Shown here piece by piece: positions 56,907 to 64,000 of a DNA stretch of 64,000 bases. Source of the DNA: an uncultured Anaerolineae bacterium (GTDB taxonomy: Bacteria > Chloroflexota > Anaerolineae > Anaerolineales > Villigracilaceae); NCBI GenBank assembly GCA_903875215.1, contig CAIQVH010000016.1, positions 248,001 through 312,000 of the forward strand. The letters are read 5' to 3'. The notes under the pieces were generated by a model, which saw only the letters and a program-made list of their open reading frames with translations, was not told the DNA's origin and did not search any database. How positions within the stretch are numbered: position 1 is the first letter of the stretch; each line of letters opens with the position of its first letter. The translations under genes were made by a program, and so were the position numbers.

Positions 56907-57473
56907 GTGTCCCTCGAGCCTAATCTGCTTCTGCGCCCCATTCCCGAAACCTACTGGGTCCTGCCGGGCCAATTCCTGGCCGGAGAATACCCTGGCACCT
57001 CCTACTTCCCCGAGCAAACCCGCAAACGTCTGAACGCTTTTCTCGACGACGGATTTAACACCTTCTTCGACTTAACCCGCCCCGGAGAAGTGGAGCCGTA
57101 CGATGAACTGCTGCGCGAATCCGCAGCCGAATACGGTCTCCAGGTTCAATATTCCCGCCTGCCAATTGGCGACTTTGGCCTGCCGAGCGTGGCCGAGATG
57201 CAGTACACCCTCGACGCACTCGCCGGGCGGCTGGCCGCTGGCCGAAAGCTCTACCTGCACTGTTACGGAGGCATCGGCCGCACAGGAACGGTCGTGGGCT
57301 GTTACCTGGTGCGGCAGGGCCTGAGTGGCAGCGCCGCGCTGCGCCAGCTGTCCGAATGGTGGCAGACCGTCCCCAAAGCGAGCCGCTTTCCACATTCCCC
57401 CGAAACCCGGCAGCAGGCGCAATTTATTCTCGATTGGGCCGATCACGATGCCGGCAACCAGGGCCATGCCTGA
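56907..57473 (+). CDS. Dual-specificity/tyrosine phosphatase-like protein
   Basis: A 188-residue cysteine phosphatase. HCYGGIGRTG carries the CX5R active site (Cys119, Arg125). An Asp upstream in LPIGDFGLPS is a possible general acid. The N-terminal part (PETYWVLPGQFLAGEYPG) is found in bacterial DSP-like proteins. The start is a GTG at 56907 with a weak ribosome site. It is likely co-transcribed with pilZ. The substrate may be a phosphoprotein, phosphoinositide or other phosphoester. Confidence 0.85.
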   Translation: MSLEPNLLLRPIPETYWVLPGQFLAGEYPGTSYFPEQTRKRLNAFLDDGFNTFFDLTRPGEVEPYDELLRESAAEYGLQVQYSRLPIGDFGLPSVAEMQYTLDALAGRLAAGRKLYLHCYGGIGRTGTVVGCYLVRQGLSGSAALRQLSEWWQTVPKASRFPHSPETRQQAQFILDWADHDAGNQGHA

Positions 57474-58200
57474 CCATGCCCGCTACCGTCAGCAGGCACG
57501 CTGGACGGAAAGCCTGAGATCCTATTTATTCGATAAAACCGGATGGGCTTCTGCCCGACGGGTGCTGGATCTCGGTTGTGGAACGGGTGCCCTGCTCGAG
57601 GCGCTGACCGCTCACCAGGCGCCAACCTGCCACGGAGTGGACCTGAGCCTGGAGGCCCTGGAGCAGGCTGGCCGGCTTGCCCCGCGGGCGCGCCTGTTGT
57701 GTGCCGACGGCGCGGCGCTGCCCTACCCCGCGGCGACTTTTGACCTGGTTTTCTGCCATTTCGTGCTTTTATGGGTGGCGGATCCGCGCGCGGTGCTGGC
57801 TGAAATGCGCCGCGTCACCCGGCCGGGCGGGGCGGTGCTGGCCCTGGCAGAGCCAGATTATGGCGGGCGGATTGATGCGCCTGAGTCATTGGCCGCGCTG
57901 GGGCGTTGGCAGGCTTCGGCTTTGCGGGAGCGTGGTGCCGACCCGCAGATAGGGCGCAAACTGGCCGGGTTGTTTGCCCGGGCTGGGCTGCACAGCGTCG
58001 AAACGGGAGTGCTGGGCGGTGAGTGGTCTCACTCTACGCCCGGGGAATGGGAGCAGGAGTGGGCGGTGTTGGAAGCCGATTTGGCGGGGAAAGTTCCGCT
58101 GGGTGACCTCCACAAATTGAAAGCGCTGGAGGCGGAAGCCCGCCAGCGCGGAGAGCGGGTGCTGTTTGTGCCGACGTTTTTTGCCTGGGGGCGTGTTTAG
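57466..58200 (+). CDS. Class I SAM-dependent methyltransferase
   Basis: A 244-residue methyltransferase. VLDLGCGTGALLEAL is motif I for SAM, GVDLSLEALEQA motif II-like, and FDLVFCHFVLLWVADP plus MRRVTRPGGAVLALAEPD complete the methyltransferase-11 pattern. The target is unknown. I choose the ATG at 57466, which overlaps the end of the phosphatase gene; an ATG at 57448 is also possible. The gene closes the pilZ-phosphatase-methyltransferase run. Confidence 0.85.
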   Translation: MPDHARYRQQARWTESLRSYLFDKTGWASARRVLDLGCGTGALLEALTAHQAPTCHGVDLSLEALEQAGRLAPRARLLCADGAALPYPAATFDLVFCHFVLLWVADPRAVLAEMRRVTRPGGAVLALAEPDYGGRIDAPESLAALGRWQASALRERGADPQIGRKLAGLFARAGLHSVETGVLGGEWSHSTPGEWEQEWAVLEADLAGKVPLGDLHKLKALEAEARQRGERVLFVPTFFAWGRV

Positions 58201-58208
58201 GGTATAAT
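58181..58208 (+). promoter_or_regulatory. lepB promoter
   Basis: TTGCCT (58181-58186) and TATAAT (58203-58208) are 16 bp apart and overlap the end of the methyltransferase gene. Confidence 0.5.
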
Positions 58209-58228
58209 CTTCAAAATTGGAGGCAGTT

Positions 58229-58819
58229 TTGGAAGAACTTAACACCCAACCCACCACGCCCGAAGTGCCATCTGCTGGCCAGCCGGCTGGGTGGGGACGT
58301 TTTTTTCTGGATATCCTGGAGACACTGCTGCTTTCGGCGGTGTTGTTCCTGGTGATCAATGTGCTTTCTGCCCGTGTGCGGGTGGATGGGTTTTCGATGT
58401 TGCCCACCTTGCAGGACGGCGAGTTTGTTCTGGTGGACCGTATTGCTTACAAGCTGGGCGCGCCTGAGCGGGGCGATATTATTGTCTTTCATTATCCACT
58501 GGATCCGAGCCAGGATTTGATTAAACGGGTGATTGGCCTGCCAGGCGATGAAATCTCTGTGGTGAACGGGACGGTTTCGGTCAATCATCAGGTGTTGCAG
58601 GAGCCGTATATTGCGGAAGCCCCTTATTATTCGGGCAATTGGGTTGTTCCGCAGGGTAACCTGTTCGTGCTGGGGGATAACCGTAATGATTCGTCTGATT
58701 CTCATGCCTGGGGCATGCTTCCGCTGGATAAAATTGTGGGCAAATCGGTGTTGATCTACTGGCCTTTTCAGAATATGGAGTTGATCAATCATTACGATTT
58801 TGCGAAGGCGTCGAAATGA
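58229..58819 (+). CDS. lepB: Signal peptidase I
   Basis: A 196-residue type I signal peptidase. A cytoplasmic N-terminus and one helix (residues ~25-45) lead to GFSMLPTL with the nucleophile Ser, LIKRVIGLPGD with the general-base Lys, and LGDNRNDSSDSHAWG. It removes signal peptides from exported preproteins. GGAGG at 58220 fits a TTG start at 58229; the TTG at 58217 lies before it. Its stop overlaps the deoC start (ATGA). Confidence 0.94.
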   Translation: MEELNTQPTTPEVPSAGQPAGWGRFFLDILETLLLSAVLFLVINVLSARVRVDGFSMLPTLQDGEFVLVDRIAYKLGAPERGDIIVFHYPLDPSQDLIKRVIGLPGDEISVVNGTVSVNHQVLQEPYIAEAPYYSGNWVVPQGNLFVLGDNRNDSSDSHAWGMLPLDKIVGKSVLIYWPFQNMELINHYDFAKASK

Positions 58820-59568
58820 TCGATTTGCAGGATTTGCTTGCGCAGGCGCAAGCTTACCAACGGGAACTCCCACCCATGCCGCCGCTGGCGCCCGCTCCGG
58901 GCGTGGAGCAGCTGGCCGGGTGGATTGATCATACCCTGCTGAAGGCCGAGGCGACCGTGGAGCAGGTGAAGCAATTGTGTTCTGAAGCGCGGGAGTTTCA
59001 TTTTGCGACGGTGTGCGTCAACCCGGTTTATGTGCCGTTGGCGGCCGTCCTTTTGCGTGACGCGCCGGTGGGCGTGTGCGCGGTGATTTCCTTTCCGCTG
59101 GGGGCGCATTTGCCGGCCTCCAAGGCGCAGGAAGCCCGGCAGGTGCTGGAAGCCGGGGCGACGGAAATTGATATGGTGGTGAATATCGGCGCCTTGAAGG
59201 GTGGCGCTTTCGAGATGGTGTATGAGGATATCCGCGCGGTGGTGGAGGTCTGTCAGCCGAGCGGGGTACATCTCAAGGTCATCCTGGAGATGTGCTACCT
59301 TACCCAGCCTGAGAAGATCATTGGCTGCCTGTTGAGCAAACAGGCCGGCGCTGATTTTGTCAAGACTTCGACCGGGTTTGGCCCGGGCGGGGCGACGCTG
59401 GCGGATGTGGAGTTGATGCGGCGGGTGGTCGGCAGCCAGCTGGGTGTTAAGGCGGCGGGCGGCATCCGCACTTATCGGGATGCGTTGGCGATGATCGGCG
59501 CGGGAGCGACCCGCCTGGGCGCAAGCGCCGGGATTTCCATTTTACAGGAAGCGAGATCAACTTTATGA
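58816..59568 (+). CDS. deoC: Deoxyribose-phosphate aldolase
   Basis: A 250-residue DeoC. IDHTLLKAEATVEQVKQLC is the N-terminal signature, VHLKVILEMCYL gives a conserved Lys, and DFVKTSTGFGPGGAT contains the Schiff-base Lys. AAGGIRTYRDAL completes the TIM barrel. It splits 2-deoxyribose 5-phosphate into glyceraldehyde 3-phosphate and acetaldehyde. It overlaps lepB and the next gene by four bases each, so all three are coupled. Confidence 0.95.
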   Translation: MIDLQDLLAQAQAYQRELPPMPPLAPAPGVEQLAGWIDHTLLKAEATVEQVKQLCSEAREFHFATVCVNPVYVPLAAVLLRDAPVGVCAVISFPLGAHLPASKAQEARQVLEAGATEIDMVVNIGALKGGAFEMVYEDIRAVVEVCQPSGVHLKVILEMCYLTQPEKIIGCLLSKQAGADFVKTSTGFGPGGATLADVELMRRVVGSQLGVKAAGGIRTYRDALAMIGAGATRLGASAGISILQEARSTL

Positions 59569-59864
59569 GTATTCCTGAGCAGGAACCAAAATCCACTTTT
59601 CCCTGCAATGCCTGCCAGGCCGGGGTGATGCGCCTGCAGCTGTTGACCTATTTCACCTGGCTGGATGATGAAATGGTGATGGTGCCGAATTTCCCGGCCT
59701 GGGTGTGCGATGTGTGCGGCAAGCGCGAATATGATGAACGGGCCGTCAACTGGCTGACAACGTTATTGAGCCCCAACGCGGGCAAGACTACGCTGAATCA
59801 GAAAACGCCCCGGCGGGTGCAGGCCGCCCGGCGCGGGCACAGCCGCCCACCCTCAACGGAGTAG
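59565..59864 (+). CDS. YgiT-type zinc finger protein
   Basis: A 99-residue protein with CNAC and CDVC knuckles about 33 residues apart, in the arrangement of YgiT/MqsA N-terminal zinc domains (FPAWVCDVCGKREYDE). No helix-turn-helix domain follows, so it is not a full MqsA antitoxin. The C-terminus is basic and probably disordered. It begins as ATGA overlapping deoC and is followed 7 bp later by an unknown gene. Confidence 0.8.
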   Translation: MSIPEQEPKSTFPCNACQAGVMRLQLLTYFTWLDDEMVMVPNFPAWVCDVCGKREYDERAVNWLTTLLSPNAGKTTLNQKTPRRVQAARRGHSRPPSTE

Positions 59865-59871
59865 CGCAGCC

Positions 59872-60414
59872 ATGACGCTAGAGCCGTCCTCCATTACCCA
59901 GCGCGCCATTTCTGCTGATTTTTACACCACCAGCTATCGGATTGTGGGCAAGGTGATGGTGCCCAATACCGGCCTGATGGGTCTGATTAATGACCCGACC
60001 AGTTCGACCATGGAAGTTGTGGATGCGCACCTGGCGAGGGTGCCGATGCCTTCCAAGCTGGTGGATCATTACGAAGTGGTGCGATTGGTCAAGGCGCAAG
60101 TCTTCGCCGTGGCCCTCTCGCGCCGCGAAGATATGGGGCCGCAGGCCCTGGCGCGTGGCGGGTACGTCCGCATGAATGAATATCCGGTCCGCATCGCAAC
60201 GCCGATCTATGAATTACTGGGGACGCTGGAATGGGCCGGGCGCTTTGACTTTTCGGCCATCCTGACCGAGGGCAGCCGCGATTTTGTCCCGCTCTATGCC
60301 GCCCGGTTGACCGCCGTCCTGATCCCGGCTCTGAAGGTGGACAGCCCGGCGCTGCTCTTCAACCGCCGCCAGATGGATTTGCTGGCCCTCAACAGCCAGC
60401 GGATTGAAGAATAA
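59872..60414 (+). CDS. Conserved-looking protein, unknown
   Basis: A 180-residue soluble protein of unknown family. Two parts with parallel wording can be seen: TTSYRIVGKVMVPNTGLMGLINDP and MNEYPVRIATPIYELLGTLEWAGRFD, each mixing strands and a short helix. Both parts end in a hydrophobic strand (FAVALSRREDM and AVLIPALKVDSPALLFNRRQMDLLAL). It looks like a duplicated beta-rich fold. GGAG lies 11 bases before the ATG. It is the last gene of the lepB run. Confidence 0.7.
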   Translation: MTLEPSSITQRAISADFYTTSYRIVGKVMVPNTGLMGLINDPTSSTMEVVDAHLARVPMPSKLVDHYEVVRLVKAQVFAVALSRREDMGPQALARGGYVRMNEYPVRIATPIYELLGTLEWAGRFDFSAILTEGSRDFVPLYAARLTAVLIPALKVDSPALLFNRRQMDLLALNSQRIEE

Positions 60415-60428
60415 GTCGCCCGAATGTC

Positions 60429-60457
60429 TTGACCGTTCAGGGGGGTGATGGTAAAAT
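60429..60457 (+). promoter_or_regulatory. tRNA-Glu promoter
   Basis: TTGACC (60429-60434) and TAAAAT (60452-60457) are 17 bp apart, 38 bp before the tRNA. Confidence 0.65.
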
Positions 60458-60495
60458 CCGCCCGCTCAAAAAAAGAGTAAGCAAGTGAAGTGCCC

Positions 60496-60568
60496 GCCCC
60501 CATCGTCTAGGGGCCCAGGACGCAGCCCTTTCAAGGCTAAAACCGGAGTTCGAATCTCCGTGGGGGCA
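60496..60568 (+). tRNA. tRNA-Glu(TTC)
   Basis: GCCCCCA pairs with TGGGGGC, with discriminator A and no encoded CCA. The loop CTTTCAA gives anticodon TTC. CGGAGTTCGAATCTCCG is the T arm. The anticodon stem CAGCC/GGCTA has one C-A mismatch at its outer pair. Confidence 0.93.
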
Positions 60569-60571
60569 CTG

Positions 60572-60600
60572 AAAAACCACCTTAACCGGTGGTTTTTTTT
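60572..60600 (+). terminator. Terminator of tRNA-Glu
   Basis: AAACCACC and GGTGGTTT with a short loop and a T run follow the tRNA. The structure also overlaps the stop of the converging methyltransferase gene. Confidence 0.85.
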
Positions 60601-61543
60601 ATTCTCCGGGCAGGGTTTGCGCCCAGGAGCGGATGGCGCGGATGTGGTCGGGGGTGGTGCGGCAGCAGCCGCCCAAAAGGCGCGCTCCGGCGGCGTGCCA
60701 GCGTCGGGATTGCTCGCCAAAGGCCTCGCAGTCGGTTTCGCCGCCCCAGGTGTTGTTCTCCGGGTGGTAGATCTCGCCGGAGTTGGGGTAGATGACGATG
60801 GGCTTGCGGCTGGTGCTGCGCAGCTGGCGGATCAGGCCGGGGATGAATTTGGGTGCGCTGCAGTTGATTCCGATGGCGGCGATTTGCGGATAAGGCTCCA
60901 GCGCGGCGGTGCATTCGGCCAGCGCTTCGCCGTGACAGGTGTGGGTCTCATCCCGGGCGCTGAAACTGATCCAGCCGCTTGCGGCGGGGAATTCGGTCAG
61001 CAGGCGCGCCAGCGCGCGCGCTTCCAGCAGGCAGGGAATCGTCTCGCAGGCCAGCAGATCGGCCCCGGCGGCGAGCAGGGCGGCCAGGCGCGGGCGGTGA
61101 AAATCCATCAGTTCCGTCTCCCCCAGCCCGTAGTCGCCGCGATATTCCGATCCATCCGCCAGGAAAGCGCCATACGGCCCCACAGAAGCCGCCACCAGAG
61201 GCCGGATGCGGCTCGGGTCGGTATTCTCGGCCCAGAACTGCTCCCGCGCTTCTAGCGCCAGGCGCACTGCCGAGGCGATCAACTCGGCGGATTGCGCGGC
61301 GCTGAAACCGCGGCGCGCAAACCCTTCAAACGTGGCCTGGTAGCTGGCGCTGATGGCAAGATCGGCTCCGGCCCGAAAATAATCGAGATGCACCGCGCGG
61401 ATCATTGCGGGGGTTTCAACCAGTACCCGCGCCGACCAGAGCGGGTCGTTGAGATCGGCTCCGCGGCGTTCCAGCTCGGTGGCCAGCGCGCCATCCAGCA
61501 CGAGTACGGGGGTTTGGGCCAGGAAGGTTTCGATCGGGTTCAT
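60599..61543 (-). CDS. mmuM: Homocysteine S-methyltransferase (MmuM-like)
   Basis: A 314-residue protein of the Pfam homocysteine S-methyltransferase family. VLDGALATELERRGADLNDPLWSARVL is characteristic of MmuM. GINCSAPKF and GGCCRTTPDHI supply the three zinc-binding Cys. It likely transfers a methyl group from S-methylmethionine or SAM to homocysteine, giving methionine. Its start is 30 bp after the YczE-like gene, suggesting co-transcription. Confidence 0.92.
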   Translation of the reverse strand: MNPIETFLAQTPVLVLDGALATELERRGADLNDPLWSARVLVETPAMIRAVHLDYFRAGADLAISASYQATFEGFARRGFSAAQSAELIASAVRLALEAREQFWAENTDPSRIRPLVAASVGPYGAFLADGSEYRGDYGLGETELMDFHRPRLAALLAAGADLLACETIPCLLEARALARLLTEFPAASGWISFSARDETHTCHGEALAECTAALEPYPQIAAIGINCSAPKFIPGLIRQLRSTSRKPIVIYPNSGEIYHPENNTWGGETDCEAFGEQSRRWHAAGARLLGGCCRTTPDHIRAIRSWAQTLPGE

Positions 61544-61573
61544 GGTGTCTCCAAAGAGAATTTCGACGGGCTT

Positions 61574-62212
61574 TTATCCGTCCTCGGTTTCGGAATCCAC
61601 TTCGCGGTGTGGTTCAACCTTGAAGAGCTTAAAGCCCCACTGCACCGAGGTTCCAATTAACAGGGCGAATACCACCGTGCCAATTCCGGCCGGCCCGCCC
61701 AGCAGCCAGCCAAGCGTGACGACGGTCAGCTCGATGCTGCCGCGTGCGGCGCGCAAGCTCCAGCCGGTTTTGCGCTTGATGCCCAGCATGAGCGTATCGC
61801 GCGGGCCGGCGCCCGCATTCACGCCGATATAGATGGCGCTGCCCAGGCCCATGATCAGGATGGCAAGCAGTAGCATGCCCGCCTGCAGGGGCAGGTTGTT
61901 TTTGATGGAGGGAATGAGCGAGAGTGAAAGGTCTTCCCACGGCCCGATGGAGAGGATATTAGCCAGTGTGCCCCAGCCAATGCGCTCGCGCAGGATGAGT
62001 GCGCCCGAAAGGACCAGGAAACCCATCAGCACGGTCATGGTGCCGGGGGTGAGATGGAATTTTTGTGCCAGTGCCACTTCCAGTACGGCCCAGGCACTGG
62101 TGCCCAGGTTGGCGCGGATCATGATGGCGATGGCCAGGCCAAACAGCCCCAGTCCGGCTTCGATCACGAGAAAATCCCGGAGGAAGGTTTTCCAACGAAT
62201 TGGTTTGAGCAT
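61574..62212 (-). CDS. YczE/YitT-like membrane protein
   Basis: A 212-residue protein with five or six membrane helices. GLAIAIMIRANLGTSAWAVLEVALA and IYIGVNAGAGPRDTLMLGI are typical of the YczE/YyaS/YitT group, whose members are possible transporters of unknown substrate. It sits before the mmuM-like gene, so uptake of a methyl donor or amino acid is conceivable, but nothing in the sequence shows it. A TACAAT hexamer lies on its strand at 62265-62260. Confidence 0.82.
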   Translation of the reverse strand: MLKPIRWKTFLRDFLVIEAGLGLFGLAIAIMIRANLGTSAWAVLEVALAQKFHLTPGTMTVLMGFLVLSGALILRERIGWGTLANILSIGPWEDLSLSLIPSIKNNLPLQAGMLLLAILIMGLGSAIYIGVNAGAGPRDTLMLGIKRKTGWSLRAARGSIELTVVTLGWLLGGPAGIGTVVFALLIGTSVQWGFKLFKVEPHREVDSETEDG

Positions 62213-62277
62213 TCTGCCTCGCTTGAGAATAGGGCCTGACCCGCGGCCAGGCGGTCTCTATTGTATCGGATTTGTGT

Positions 62278-62297
62278 CCGCCTGCCGGGGCAGGCGG
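62278..62297. repeat. GC-rich hairpin in the divergent promoter region
   Basis: CCGCCTGCC and GGCAGGCGG flank two G residues. The hairpin lies between the divergent YczE-like and methyltransferase genes, directly before a TACAAT (62300-62305), and may be an operator. Confidence 0.6.
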
Positions 62298-62335
62298 GGT
62301 ACAATAGGGGACGAGATTTCTTGTTGGAGGCGATG

Positions 62336-63208
62336 ATGTCAAAATTAACTGATTTTTTGGCCGGGTCGGGTATTTTGGTGGCGGATGGCGCCACCGGGAC
62401 CCAGCTGCAAAAGGCCGGGCTGAAGCCGGGCGCTTCTCCCGAGCGCTGGAACCTGGAAAACCCCGAGGCGATCCGGGCGTTGCATCGCGGCTATATTGAA
62501 GCCGGCGCCAACGTGGTGCTGACCAACACCTTCGGCGGGACGCGCTTTCGGCTGGCGCGGCACGGATTGGAAGCCCAGGTGAAGGAAATCAACGCCGCTG
62601 CAGCGCGGCTGGCGCGTGAGGTGGCGGGCGAATCCGTCTTTGTTTTTGGCGATATCGGCCCGAGCGGGGAACTGCTCAAGCCGCTGGGCAGGTTGACTTA
62701 CGAGGAAGCGGTGGCCGGGTTTGCCGAACAGGCCGAGGGTCTGCTGGCGGGTGGGGTGGATGCGATCCTGGTCGAAACGTTGAGTGATATCAACGAGGCC
62801 AAAGCCGCCCTTGAGGGCGTGCGCCGTGTCAGTGCGGATATTCCGGTGCTGGTGACGTTCAGCTTTGATACGCATGGCCGCACGATGATGGGAATCAAGC
62901 CCGAAAAAGCCGCCCGGGAGATTTGGGCGCTGGGGGTGACGGCGGTGGGCGCCAACTGCGGGCGCACGCTGACCGAAACGCTGACGGCTATCGAGCAGAT
63001 GCGCGCGGCTGTGCCGGAGGCAGTGTTGATGGCCAAGCCCAACGCTGGCCTGCCGCATGCCAGCGGCGGCGACATGGTGTATGACGTTACGCCGGAGATC
63101 ATGGCAGAGTATGCCCACAAATTTGCCGCCCAGCAGGTGAAAATTTTTGGCGGCTGTTGTGGTTCTGCGCCGGAGCATATCCACGCGATTGCTGAAGCGC
63201 TGAAGTAA
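62336..63208 (+). CDS. Homocysteine S-methyltransferase domain protein (MetH-N/BHMT-like)
   Basis: A 290-residue protein. VADGATGTQLQKAGLKPGASPERWNLENPEAI and TNTFGGTRFRL resemble the N-terminal domain of cobalamin-dependent MetH and betaine-homocysteine methyltransferases. GANCGRT and GGCCGSAPEHI hold the zinc Cys. It is more like MetH-N than the mmuM-like protein on the other strand. The ATG at 62336 has GGAGG five bases upstream; the ATG just before it is too close. The methyl donor may be a corrinoid protein elsewhere. Confidence 0.9.
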   Translation: MSKLTDFLAGSGILVADGATGTQLQKAGLKPGASPERWNLENPEAIRALHRGYIEAGANVVLTNTFGGTRFRLARHGLEAQVKEINAAAARLAREVAGESVFVFGDIGPSGELLKPLGRLTYEEAVAGFAEQAEGLLAGGVDAILVETLSDINEAKAALEGVRRVSADIPVLVTFSFDTHGRTMMGIKPEKAAREIWALGVTAVGANCGRTLTETLTAIEQMRAAVPEAVLMAKPNAGLPHASGGDMVYDVTPEIMAEYAHKFAAQQVKIFGGCCGSAPEHIHAIAEALK

Positions 63209-63215
63209 CTTCATC

Positions 63216-63258
63216 AAAAGCCCCGGCAGGTTTATTAGCCTGCCGGGGCTTTTTTTTA
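63216..63258. terminator. Bidirectional rho-independent terminator
   Basis: AAAAGCCCCGGCAGG and CCTGCCGGGGCTTTT enclose an eight-base loop and continue into T residues. It serves the methyltransferase gene and the converging amidohydrolase. Confidence 0.9.
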
Positions 63259-64000
63259 ATCCAGTCCCGCGCGGAAAAAGCGCAGCGCGGCTTCCACGAA
63301 CAGGGCCGTGCCAAGTGGCAGGGCGCGCTCGTCAATGTTCACGGTTGGGCTGTGGAGCTGGTCGCCCGCCCCGATCTGGGTGCCGAGGAAGAACATGGCG
63401 CCGGGGACCAGCTTTGCAAAGTAGGCGAAATCTTCGGCGCCCATGTGCCGGACAGGCGGCAGGATATTTTCTGCGCCGATCAGATCGCTCGTCACGCTGT
63501 GCAGGAATCGCACCGCCCGATCGTGATTGTAGCCCGGCGGGTAGCCGGTGCTGATGCTCAATTCAGCCTCACCGCCCAGGGCGCGTACCACTCCCAGTGT
63601 TTTCTCGATCTCCGCGTGAATAATCTGCTGGACGGCCTGGCTCATATAGCGGATGGTGCCGCTGATTTCCACGCGCGTGGGGATGACGTTGCTGGCGCTC
63701 CCGGCGTGGATCGAACCGATGCTGATGACCGCCGGTTCAAAGGCATTCACACGGCGCGAAACGATGCCGTGCAGCGCCAGGATCAGATGACCGCTTAAGA
63801 AAATCGGATCAATCGTCTGGTCGGGGTAGGCGCCGTGCCCGCCGCTGGATTTGACAGTGATGGAAAACGAATCCACCCCGGCGGAAGCCGGCCCGTCATT
63901 GATGACGACCTGCCCGACCGGGGTTTGCGGGTCGACGTGCAAGGCCAGGATGGCGTTCACGCCATCCATTGCGCCGTCCTCGATCATGCGGGGCGCGCCG
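63256..64000 (-). CDS. M20-family amidohydrolase, N-terminus cut by window edge
   Basis: The C-terminal 248 or so residues of an M20D amidohydrolase/aminoacylase. The reading frame continues to the edge (preceding residues GAPR), so the ATG at 63987 is internal. DGVNAILALHVDP contains a metal-binding His. GGHGAYPDQTIDPI and RHMGAEDFAYF give the dimerisation-domain His and a further metal ligand. SPTVNIDERALPLG is the usual C-terminal segment. These enzymes hydrolyse N-acyl amino acids or related amides. The early GHDxH motif is off-window. Confidence 0.9.
   Translation of the reverse strand, partial: GAPRMIEDGAMDGVNAILALHVDPQTPVGQVVINDGPASAGVDSFSITVKSSGGHGAYPDQTIDPIFLSGHLILALHGIVSRRVNAFEPAVISIGSIHAGSASNVIPTRVEISGTIRYMSQAVQQIIHAEIEKTLGVVRALGGEAELSISTGYPPGYNHDRAVRFLHSVTSDLIGAENILPPVRHMGAEDFAYFAKLVPGAMFFLGTQIGAGDQLHSPTVNIDERALPLGTALFVEAALRFFRAGLD

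Noticed and set aside
62213-62335. SAM or cobalamin riboswitch before the methyltransferase genes
   Set aside because: I looked for S-box and B12-box elements and saw only one short GC-rich hairpin; the gap is too short for either riboswitch on both strands.

Overview
The window looks like chromosomal DNA of a Chloroflexota bacterium, most likely class Anaerolineae. This is inferred from gene content, not from any rRNA or marker phylogeny. The supporting signs are a respiratory alternative complex III (ACIII) operon with a split ActB, secreted lipoproteins with Pro/Thr-rich linkers and SH3b domains, Rex, a lone large-subunit acyl-CoA mutase, and moderately high GC. There is no rRNA, CRISPR array, phage or insertion sequence. 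Two tRNA genes are present.

Layout. 1-5196 (minus): the end of a surface-polysaccharide locus (glycosyltransferase cut by the edge, polymerase/ligase-like protein, Wzx-type flippase, polysaccharide deacetylase, P-loop protein). 5384-7477 (minus): methylmalonyl-CoA mutase large subunit plus a VOC protein. 7619-10414 (plus): MFS transporter, CPA2 antiporter and a P-II-like protein. 10541-15197 (plus): a coherent unexplained cassette of a membrane zinc-ribbon protein, a membrane protein ending in a Cys-Ala repeat tail, a radical SAM/SPASM enzyme and a paralogue that has lost all its cluster cysteines. 15218-16825: a perfect 40-bp palindrome, a NUDIX hydrolase and an HExxH lipoprotein.

16905-24771 (minus) is the ACIII operon: diheme cytochrome, ActA (five hemes), ActB1, ActB2, ActC, ActD, ActE and a monoheme protein. 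No ActF is present. 24911-31279: OsmC, a sugar transferase/acyltransferase pair, a two-component system, a lytic transglycosylase and a membrane protein. 31390-45509 and on to 47419: ligA, a GlcG-like protein, a GT-C-like membrane protein, a SulP transporter, TsaC/Sua5, an alpha-oxoamine synthase, a TPR-like protein, and a plus-strand run ending in two SH3b lipoproteins and an unknown exported protein.

47423-48135 holds rex with its own operator. 48308-54705 (minus) holds a DUF6585-like protein and atpA-atpG-atpD-atpC followed by an MreB-like actin with altered catalytic motifs. atpH and the Fo genes are absent. 55006-60568 (plus): Ddl-like ATP-grasp enzyme, tRNA-Ser(GGA), PilZ protein, dual-specificity-like phosphatase, methyltransferase, signal peptidase I, deoC, YgiT-type zinc finger, an unknown protein and tRNA-Glu(TTC). 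60599-64000: two homocysteine methyltransferase family genes around a YczE-like membrane protein, then an M20 amidohydrolase cut by the edge.

Together the genes describe a cell with quinol-oxidising respiration (ACIII), F-type ATP synthase, NADH/NAD sensing by Rex and an elaborate cell surface. The best candidate for an undescribed system is the radical SAM cassette at 10541-15197. The MreB-like pseudo-actin behind atpC is second.
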